The notes under the pieces are model-generated. The model was not told where the DNA came from. It saw only the letters and a program-made list of their open reading frames with translations, and made no database searches. Position numbers and translations under genes: made by a program. Source: Phialocephala subalpina (lineage: Eukaryota > Ascomycota > Leotiomycetes > Helotiales > Mollisiaceae). Taken from it: a DNA stretch of 64,000 nt. Positions 55,840-64,000 of this stretch are shown piece after piece. The DNA lies in NCBI GenBank assembly GCA_900073065.1, contig FJOG01000005.1, positions 558,001 through 622,000 on the forward strand, given 5' to 3'. Within the stretch, counting starts at the first letter, position 1. Each line of letters opens with the position of its first letter.

Positions 55840-57767
55840 ATGCCTACCATCAGCGTTGACAAGGCTGAACTCTACAAAACTCTGGGCCAAGAGTAAGCCA
55901 CGATATTCACTGTACCAGAAAGCGATTGACAATTTGTATAGGTACACGACTGAAGAATTCGAGGAATTATGTTTCGAATTTGGGATAGAGCTCGACGAAG
56001 ATACCACAAACCAGGAGCGACCCATTGTCAATGGGAAACAAGAAGCCCCGCAGCTCAAAATCGAAATACCTGCGAACCGATATGACATGCTCTGCTTCGA
56101 GGGCATAGCTCTTATGCTCAACATCTTCCGAGGAAAGACCCCATTCCCGAATTACAGGCTGGTCGAGCCAAAAGGAGGGAAGATGCAGACAGTCACGGTC
56201 ACGAAAGACACCCTGAAGGTTCGCCCATACGTTGCTGGGGCCATTCTCCGCAATATCAAGTTCACGCAAGCTTCATACGACTCCTTCATCTCTCTCCAAG
56301 ACAAGCTCCACCAAAACCTCGCCAGGCAAAGAACTTTGGTGGCTATTGGTACCCATGATTTGGACACAATCAAGGGACCATTCACATACGAAGCTTTACC
56401 GCCAAAAGACATCAAGTTTGCGCCATTGAACCAAACCAAAGAAATGGATGCCGAGGAATTGATGCAATTCTACGAGAATGACAAGCACCTTGGAAAGTAC
56501 CTTCACATCATTCGAGACAAGCCCGTTTATCCCGTCATCTACGACTCTCAGCGTATTGTTTGCTCCATGCCACCAATTATCAACGGCAACCACTCTAAGA
56601 TATCAGTCAATACCACCAATATCTTCATTGAGATGACAGGCACAGACCGTACCAAGCTCGAGGTTGTGAACCACATCATGGTCACTATGTTCTCTCAGTA
56701 CTGCGCTGAGCCTTTCACAATCGAGCCTGTTAAGATCGTCTCTGAGCACAATGGGGAGAGTAGGATAACACCTAATCTTGACCCTCGAGAGGCCACAGCA
56801 GAAGTCGACTACATCAACAATTGCTGTGGATTGGAGGAATCGCCCGAGCAAATTTGCAAACTGCTTGCCAAAATGTGCTACGCTGCCAAGCCATCCACAA
56901 AGGACAAGAACATCATCGACGTCTCAATACCTGTAACTCGAGCCGATGTTCTTCACCAATGCGATATCATGGAAGATGTTGCCATTGGCTACGGATTCAA
57001 CAACCTCCCAAGAACGTCACCCAACAAGGCCTCGACAATCGCCCAACCCCTGATGATCAACAAGCTCGGCGATATCGTGCGCATGGAAGCAGCGATGGCT
57101 GGCTGGAGTGAAGTCATGCCTCTCATCCTTTGCTCACACGACGAGAACTTCGCCTGGCTGAACCGAAAAGACGACGGCAAGACGGCTGTCAAGCTTGCGA
57201 ATCCCAAGACGGCTGAATACCAAGTCGTGCGCACATCCTTACTGCCAGGTCTCCTGAAGACTATCCGAGAGAACAAGAAGCACAGTGTACCAATCAAGCT
57301 CTTCGAGGTCTCAGATGTTGCTTTCAAGGACATATCACTCGAAAGAAAGAGCAGAAATGAGAGGCATTTCGCAGCTGCTTGGTACGGCAAGACTAGCGGT
57401 TTCGAGATCGTTCACGGCTTGCTGGATCGTGTTCTCTTGATGCTCAAGACTGCTTTCTTGACTCATGAAGAGGGTCTTGAGGGCAAGAAGCTGGATTATG
57501 AGGTCAAGGAGGACCCATCAAAGCCGGATGGATACTGGATCGAGGAAATTGATGAGCCTACTTTCTTCGCTGGCCATGCTGCTGCTATCTACTTGCGACT
57601 TGATGGAAAACAAGCTCGTATTGGCGAGTTCGGAATCTTGCATCCTACTGTTCTTGACAAGTTCGAGTTGAGGTATGTATTGACCCTAACCTGGACAATT
57701 ACGAATGCTAACTTCAACCAGATATCCTGTCAGCACATTAGAGATCAATCTCGAGGTCTTCTTATGA
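55840..57767 (+). CDS. FRS1: Phenylalanine-tRNA ligase beta subunit, cytosolic
   Basis: Three exons: 55840-55892, 55942-57672 and 57722-57767, giving 609 aa. Donors are GTAAGC and GTATGT, and phases close. It begins [19 protein letters not shown]. The family blocks include [45 protein letters not shown], the B3/B4 editing region ([19 protein letters not shown] and [20 protein letters not shown]), [20 protein letters not shown], and [20 protein letters not shown]. The end [14 protein letters not shown] is the usual C-terminus of eukaryotic beta subunits. With the alpha subunit (FRS2, outside the window) it forms the heterotetramer that charges tRNA-Phe. Stop codon TGA at 57765-57767; a convergent gene begins 268 bp downstream. 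Confidence 0.96.
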
Positions 57768-58035
57768 TCACGTCACTAGATATTCGGTCATCACATCATA
57801 GATCAATCTTCAGCTCGTGTCAAGGTCATGTCGCTATGGGATAAAACTGGCGTACTGGCGCTCATCAAAAGCATTTAGATTGCATGAATGATGGGCTAAC
57901 TACGACATGAGACATGATTCTCATAACCTCATCGGGCACCCATTTCTCCGTGACGCCTAACTCCTGCAATGCGTGTATGCCAAATATGGCCGCCCTATTC
58001 CTTGACGCCTGTCTCAATGACTATTCACAGTAAAT

Positions 58036-60388
58036 TTACTGCATCTCTACCTCCATCGGCTGTTTCTCCTTTCCATTTGATGGACTCTTACTCCCGCCTT
58101 GTCCACCCATACTATTCAATATACCCAAGCTTACTATTCCTTCACGCAGACTAGCTAACTTCCCTTGATTTCCGTTCGGTGGTGGCTGGCGTATGCTGGA
58201 AGCAGGAATGACTCTATCTGCAGTCTCAACTCCAGTAAGAACCCCATGACCGACCCCTACACTATCCTCTCGAGGACCAAGATATCGCTCCGTAGCCGCA
58301 TTCGTAGGACCATTCAGCTCGGCATCTGTTCGATTGAAGATCTCAGGCCACCATCTAGTCTGGTCTAGCTTCGGGAATAGAAGTCGTTCTTTGCCTCTGA
58401 CGTGATCTTCAATCTCCCCTCCATCGTAGTCCTTATTTGTGAATCCTGCTCGCTGAGCTAAGAAGTAACTCCAGACGCTGGTTGTTCGTTCATGGACTCG
58501 GGCATCTAGACGTGACTTTTCGTTGTTGTAGAGGAAGGTGCCGTATTGACAGGAGTAGAGGTGGTAGAGCATTCTTCGTAAGAAGCGCTCGTTGAACTCG
58601 AAGCGAGTTGGGTATTGGTGTAGGAGCTGATAGGTGCAATCTAGGAATTGGTGGAAGACTGGACTTGTCTCTTTTGGCTTCGTGGCCTCCTTATTGGCGA
58701 GTGTCTCTTTAGTTCCAGAGCTTCTCTTAGCCTTAGGTGGCTCGTCGATTGATAGCATCTCGCCGTCTGAATCTGTCACGGTATCCTGACTTGCGTTGCT
58801 CTTGTTGAAGAATCTCTTGGCGCTCAATAACGCATTCTCAATTGCATCTCCTCGCCCTTCACCATTCCCTCCTGGTTGAATTGCGGAACCTGCAAGTGCA
58901 TCATTCTCAGTCTTGAACCATTTATCACTGTTCAGAAAGCCCGAACGGTGCTGGAACATATGCCCGAATGCCAACCAGTCCTTCTCAACCAGGACAATGA
59001 ATCCATCGATCGTTCTGTAGTAAGGGTCCAACATCAGTTGCGACAGAGCACTCAACTGACTCGTTCGATCCCAGCCGTCAGAACAGTGAATGAGGACATG
59101 AGAATGCTGGATCCCTACTTGTCTAGCAATCAAAGCAGCGCCATCCAGTAAGCCTCTGATGTGCTTAAGCCAGCCACTCTTAGCAAGCAGTTCTCGATTT
59201 GGTGGCAAGGTCGAGATGTCAGAATCCTTGATAGCTTCTATCACCTTAGCCAAAGAATCCCGCATCACATGGATATTATCGATGCCGAGATATGCTTTTG
59301 TGGCAAACTTGTAGTGATCCATGTTCTCCGAACCAAGCCCAACTGCCTGCATTGCTAATGCGTTCACAGTAGGTCGAGCATCTACAATGAGATTGTGTTG
59401 CTGAGCGCCATAGACATGCGGCTTGTCAGAGAGGACTTCAAGATTCGAGGACGAGATCATCTCGTCCTCAAGTCTTTCCGTGTCTGACAGGTCGCCCTCG
59501 GTAGGTAAACCCAGGTCGGCCAGACTGGAAGCTGGACTTTCTCGAGAGAGAGGTTGTGATGATGGTTCATCGTCCTCTACTTGAGCGGATGCAGAAAAGC
59601 ATGCGCTGACAAGTTTCTCGTCTTGTATACTCCGGTTACCTCTCAGTCCAGCCAGAGGTTGTGAGCTCCGCGTAATAGAGCAGTTGTTGACCGGATGAAG
59701 GTATGTAAGAGCTGGAATCCGTACCCTCGAGCGATATCGACCAGCATAATTGATGGTATTGTCAGATATGGAAGAGGGAACCACCAGTAGCGCTGGGTAC
59801 GTGGGCGAGAAGGCATAGTCCGTGTTGATCTTGGATATTCTCCATCCTCGATCAACTCCCTTCTCACTGATGCCTTGCCTCCTCCACTCTGCTTTCGCAT
59901 CATATAGCTCCCAACCATTGATCGCCTTTTCAGGAGGAGGCGCATCGAATGAGAAAGCATACAGCTTTTCAACAGTCCCAAGTCTGCATGTTTGACACTT
60001 TGTAGTCTCGTAGACGTCCCTGGCTTGTCTATCATCCGTGAAGTTAAGGGTGAGGAATCTGAAATCGCGACAACGTATTCGAATAGCCGAGGAAAGCCCG
60101 GATGCTGGCGGAGTTGGCCTGAATGTACATTGTGATATTGAGGGATATGCGATGAAGGTTTCTTTAGTTTTCGGTTTGGGTTGGTGGTTCGAGGTATCTT
60201 GCGACGTGGGAGGAGTGAAAGCTTGAATCACGACCAGATGATGGCTCGTCAATACCAAGTTCGCCGTAGAGATCTTTCCATCCGCCAGGACTTGAACATC
60301 TTCAACCTTCGCGCCGTGTATCAATAAGTGTAATAAGAAAGCGCGGACGTTTGCTCACCCTTCTCAAGACTTGGATCTTGTTGGACAT
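58036..60388 (-). CDS. YMR1: Myotubularin-family phosphoinositide 3-phosphatase (Ymr1)
   Basis: Two exons: 60388-60359 (30 nt) and 60306-58036, giving 766 aa. The intron uses GTGAGC and GCGAAG, and joins MSNKIQVLRR to VEDVQVLADG. A PH-GRAM-like domain comes first (ISTANLVLTSHHLVVIQA to RCRDFRFLTLNF). Then WELYDAKAEWRRQGI marks the start of the myotubularin phosphatase domain. The active site is HCSDGWDRTSQ with Cys418 and Arg424, intact Cx5R. Sequence blocks ENMDHYKFATKAYLGIDNIH and DGFIVLVEKDWLAFGHMFQH agree with the family. Active myotubularins remove the 3-phosphate of PI3P and PI(3,5)P2 on endosomal membranes. A charged insertion after FKTENDALAG and a Gly/Pro-rich C-terminal tail (MGGQGGSKSPSNGKEKQPM) extend the protein. 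This copy is expected to be catalytically active. Confidence 0.95.
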
Positions 60389-60959
60389 CCTGCCCCTCCG
60401 CTACTAAGGGTGCACTCTTAATTCAAGAACAGTAGGCTTGCTGATTCTCATGACATGCCAAAGATCTCAGACAGGTCCAAATGAGTATTCGGAAAGCCAC
60501 CAGGCGTTATGCTCGTTGTGTACTGAGAATCTTTGCCTGGAATCCAAGTTGGACTTCGTCACTTGTTAGCTCCGAGCCGAGCAAGGTATTGAGATGCACA
60601 AGAACTGCTTTATAGTGTGGAAGAGGCCAAGGGGAGACTAATCATCATTTCATTCGTAGGGACCAATACAGACTCCAAGATAATACCTCACTGAACTAGA
60701 AGTCTACCATCTGGTTCCATCTCGAATTGTGCATGTACCTTTCCGTCGCTGAAGACAAGGCTATAGCACGTGATCAAAGCACGGACCAGGCTTGGAACCG
60801 TTTTCTTGATCTAACCTAAGCGACCCTAGACCCCACCAACGCACAAAGTCAAAGATATTCGCACCTCAAACTCGCGATTTCTTGTGCCGGCAACTACTCA
60901 CCCAGCGACGACATTGAACCTCACACAGCGGGTTCAATCGACATCACAAATCCGATAAC
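60389..60959. promoter_or_regulatory. Divergent promoter region, myotubularin and uS3
   Basis: 571 bp between start codons. The uS3 side has a pyrimidine- and A-rich leader typical of ribosomal-protein genes. No site is named with confidence. Confidence 0.4.
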
Positions 60960-61873
60960 ATGGCCTCCGGAGTCCCAGGAACCGCTATGTAAGTCCCCTG
61001 CCATTGCTACACCCTGCGCAGAATTCAACATGGAACAACAAAAACCCTTCCTCCCAAAAGATCGCACCGTGGGCGTTATACTGTGCTTGAGAAACCTGAC
61101 TGACCTCTTTCCCCAGCTCCAAGAAGCGGAAGTTCGTCGCCGATGGTGTCTTCTATGCCGAGTTGAACGAGTTCTTCCAGCGCGAGCTGGCTGAGGAAGG
61201 ATACTCTGGTGTCGAAGTCCGAGTTACCCCAACTGTCACCGATATTATCATCCGCGCCACCCACACACAAGAAGTTCTCGGCGAGCAAGGACGAAGAATC
61301 CGCGAACTCACCTCCCTCATCCAAAAGCGATTCAAGTTCCCAGAGAACTCCGTCTCCCTCTACGCCGCCAAGGTCCAAAACCGTGGTCTCTCCGCCGTCG
61401 CCCAGTGCGAATCCCTCAGATACAAGCTCCTCAACGGTCTTGCAGTTCGACGTGCATGCTATGGCGTCCTCCGATTCATCATGGAGAGCGGTGCTAAGGG
61501 TTGCGAGGTTGTCGTCTCCGGCAAGCTCCGTGCTGCTCGTGCCAAGTCTATGAAGTTCACCGATGGCTTCATGATTCACTCCGGTCAACCAGCCAAGGAC
61601 TTCATCGATTCCGCCACTCGTCACGTTCTCTTGAGACAAGGCGTTCTGGGTATCAAGGTCAAGATCATGCGTGGATCGGACCCCGAAGGAAAGTCAGGTC
61701 CTCAAAAGACATTGCCTGACTCAGTCACTATCATTGAGCCAAAGGAGGAGCAAAGCGTGGTTCAACCAATGAGCCAGGATTACGGTGCGAAGGCTGCTGC
61801 TGCTGCGGCTGCGACTGAGGCACAACGTGCGGCGGAGACACAAGGAGAGGAGGCGCCAGCGGAGGAGCAATAG
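60960..61873 (+). CDS. RPS3: 40S ribosomal protein uS3
   Basis: Two exons: 60960-60988 (29 nt) and 61117-61873, with a 128-nt intron (GTAAGT, CCCCAG), giving 261 aa. It begins [20 protein letters not shown]. The KH type-2 domain has [19 protein letters not shown] and [18 protein letters not shown]. Later blocks [20 protein letters not shown] and [20 protein letters not shown] match uS3 exactly in style. The C-terminal tail is Ala/Glu-rich ([19 protein letters not shown]). uS3 sits at the mRNA entry channel of the 40S subunit. Codon usage is strongly biased to C-ending codons, as expected for a highly expressed gene. The early intron is typical of ribosomal-protein genes. Confidence 0.97.
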
Positions 61874-62293
61874 ACAGGCGGTTCGGTCCTTGATGAATCT
61901 GTTAGGCGTGTTGGGTCATTTGCATACGGGCTTTCTCGGCATTGAGCTGCGAGCTTGTAATCCTAGCCGATAAATTAAAACGGCATTCACAAACATCCAA
62001 CAATGAAGCAATGACAAGACTCTCCACATGTACTAATCTTGAATTTCTGACTCCTTGACCCTTTCCCCCAAAATGCTGGTTCGCGCCTGGCCTGCGCCGA
62101 TATCATACACAAGATCTTTCTTATAGTACAATTAAACCCAACGCCTAAACCTCATGCAGTCGTACTATTGAAGAGACCCAAATGCAGACCATGCTGCAAA
62201 CCATGATATCTTATGATTCGGCTGTCCCGAGTTCCCAGCCCAATGACCATATACAATGATTAATGCAAAAAATCGAAAACTGGAACGCCAAGG
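61874..62293. other. Convergent 3' region of uS3 and the NIPA-type gene
   Basis: 420 bp without a gene. It should hold both 3' untranslated regions. Confidence 0.45.
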
Positions 62294-63905
62294 TCACCTT
62301 GATGATGACTTCCTGTTCTCACGCTCTATTGGTTCACTGAAGCTCCTCTTGTTCCCGTGGCCATTCCCATTCATTTTCCCATTAGGGGTCTTTGCACTCG
62401 GGGGTGGTGCGTCGTCGTCACTGTCTGTTGCGAGATCGGTAAGACCGAATCCGGCATTACTCTCTTCCTCGTCGTAGGCGTGGATGAGACCTTCTCTGTC
62501 TCCCCTGCCGAAGCCATTGCTACCCATGCTCATCCTATGTGGGTCCAAGCTTCTCCTGGCTTGCATGCTTCTTCTGGTTTGGATTCCTGAAATGGGATCT
62601 GTGGCGATCCCATCATGATTAGCTCCGTTGATCATTCTCCGTCCATCAGGATCTCCTCTGGAGATATTGAGAAGGTACACTCCGGTAAAGATGACCAAGA
62701 AACCGCTGAGCAGAGATAACGTGTTGACAGCATCTGAGGTGTTGAAGCCGCCATACAGGATGAAAGAAGCACACAACGTGGCGGTAGTAAATGTGACATA
62801 ATATAGAGGATTGACACTTCGCAAAGTTAGCCAACGCAGGAGATAATTCAGACCCGGGACTTACATCGATGTCGGAAATTGGCTTAGAGCCTTGTTAAAA
62901 TAGTTCATCTGGGTCAAGATACAAACCGCCGTCAAGATGATGAAGACGTAGGTCGAGGGGTGTGTAAATTGGTTGTTGCCGGCCAAAGTCAACTTCACGG
63001 CAATGCCGAATGCCTTGACAGACATGACAGAGACAGAGCCAACCGTCGAGCAGATGGAGAGGTAGATGAGAGGGTTCTTCTTCCCATATTTTGGCGCAAC
63101 TCGGTAGATCATGACAATTGCAAAGACAGCCACGGCCATGCAGAAAATCAGGAAACCTAAAATAACAATTAGCGAGTATTCCCTGGGCTTTTCCGACCAC
63201 AATACAAACCAGGCTGAATTGCGTAATGAAGAATCTCGTCGATTGTCTGGATTTCCTTGTCCGGAGGTGCGTGGAGAACAATAATGACCGAGCCTATGAG
63301 GCAAATCGCACATCCAAGCTTCCCCAATGTCCCCAGTTCCTCCTTCAAAAAGTATGACCCTAGAACCGCTCCTATCAGGACACTCAATGCCCCAAGTGGA
63401 GTTACCAGAATGGCCGGGGCAAAGGCGTATGCTGCGAAGTTTGCTACCTCTCCAACAATTACTTCCACTATGTTAGCAGGCAGTCTGCCCAGAGCCGTTA
63501 GGATACGTACATGCTACGATTCCTGCCCACCATATGGGACTTTTAAGGTATGTGAACCCATCTCCCTCGAATCCGTGTCTTTCTTCAGCGTCCATGAGCC
63601 CCTGCAGAGTATCAGCACCGGTCCAGACTTTCTGATTTTAAGATTCGGGTTCGGAGATTTGTGAGGCTTTTAGATGCGCCGTACCTTCTTTGTGATCACG
63701 AAACTCGTTCCTGTTGATTGAGTAAGATTTTGAATCCAGGAAGGACAACGGTGAGCACGAACCTATTGCCATCGTACTGGTTATGGCCAGTACCAGGCCG
63801 ATGTCTATTTCACCCTGTTAGCCATTGTTCTCTTCAAATTCCAGCGACTCTGTGCGCCACAATCTCAACAGTAGACAGCATCAGCGTACATTTGTCTTCT
63901 AACAT
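62294..63905 (-). CDS. NIPA-type magnesium transporter (DUF803)
   Basis: Seven exons: 63905-63890 (16 nt), 63804-63763, 63710-63685 (26 nt), 63601-63511, 63467-63210, 63156-62865 and 62816-62294, giving 415 aa. All phases close, and the joins rebuild [39 protein letters not shown] and [19 protein letters not shown]. Nine or so hydrophobic segments include [40 protein letters not shown] and [19 protein letters not shown], the core of the NIPA/DMT fold. The C-terminal tail after [11 protein letters not shown] is soluble, Ser/Asp-rich, and ends with a basic [22 protein letters not shown] proteins carry Mg2+ (and other divalent cations) at plasma or endosomal membranes. Ion specificity is inferred. 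The 5' end lies 95 bp inside the right edge of the window, so the gene is complete. Confidence 0.94.
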
Positions 63906-64000
63906 CTTTGCGCAGATGTCTAGCCGCCCCCCCTATCGAACCCAATGTGTGTATCTCGTGGAGCTCGCGCTCGCGATCGTCGTAATTCGACCAAGGCCCG

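Noticed and set aside
1..64000. Transposons, CRISPR arrays, prokaryotic operons, viral genes or a secondary-metabolite cluster
   Set aside because: No transposase, reverse transcriptase, long terminal or inverted repeats, polyketide or peptide synthetase, or repeat-spacer pattern was seen on either strand.

Overview
The window is nuclear DNA of a filamentous ascomycete. The evidence is many short introns (mostly 46-130 nt, with CTAAC/CTGAC-type branch sites), fungal-type proteins (PalB/Rim13 calpain, Vts1, Hut1, TFIIIC Tfc4, a fungal serine-rich LPXTG-type protein) and scattered small orphan genes. A Leotiomycete is my guess from overall protein flavour; the sequence does not prove it. I see no prokaryotic operons, CRISPR arrays, recognisable transposons, rRNA or convincing tRNA genes. 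Gene models were built by hand: exon ends were chosen from splice signals, reading phase and continuity of known protein families, and each multi-exon model closes in frame.

Layout. 1-7.5 kb: a serine-rich LPXTG-type protein (minus) and a long non-coding stretch with a G-quadruplex motif. 7.6-20 kb: a MAP-kinase phosphatase, the ER nucleotide-sugar transporter HUT1, a coactosin-like actin binder, a three-KH RNA-binding protein and a TBC Rab-GAP of TBC1D5 type. 20-30 kb: a protein with FGDF/WGDF motifs (possible AP-1/clathrin accessory factor), then an accessory-looking stretch of small orphan ORFs, an orphan cut by an in-frame TAA, a PREIRDEIY-type protein and a peptidase S66 gene that looks damaged. 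30-46.6 kb: TFC4 (TFIIIC), VTS1, ribosomal protein eL29, a peroxisomal PMP47/ANT1-type carrier, the PalB/RIM13 calpain and a C2H2 zinc-finger protein. 46.6-51.5 kb: nearly 5 kb almost without genes, with one possible cryptic gene. 51.5-64 kb: a compact housekeeping block with EFM4, the PP2A scaffold subunit, FRS1 (PheRS beta), a myotubularin (YMR1), ribosomal protein uS3 and a NIPA-type magnesium transporter.

Functional themes are translation (uS3, eL29, FRS1, EFM4), RNA regulation (KH protein, Vts1), Pol III transcription (TFC4), membrane traffic and phosphoinositides (TBC GAP, myotubularin, FGDF protein, HUT1) and signalling (MAPK phosphatase, PP2A scaffold, PalB pH pathway). Genes are independently transcribed. 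Several pairs diverge from shared promoter regions (HUT1/coactosin, PMP47/PalB, PP2A-A/FRS1, myotubularin/uS3).

I found no clearly new multi-gene system. The most interesting points are the S66 peptidase with an AT instead of GT splice donor and a Lys where a Glu is expected, the TAA-interrupted orphan, a histone-H3-like N-terminus on HUT1, a GC-AG intron in the TBC gene, and an unnamed adaptor-like protein with a putative C-terminal zinc site.
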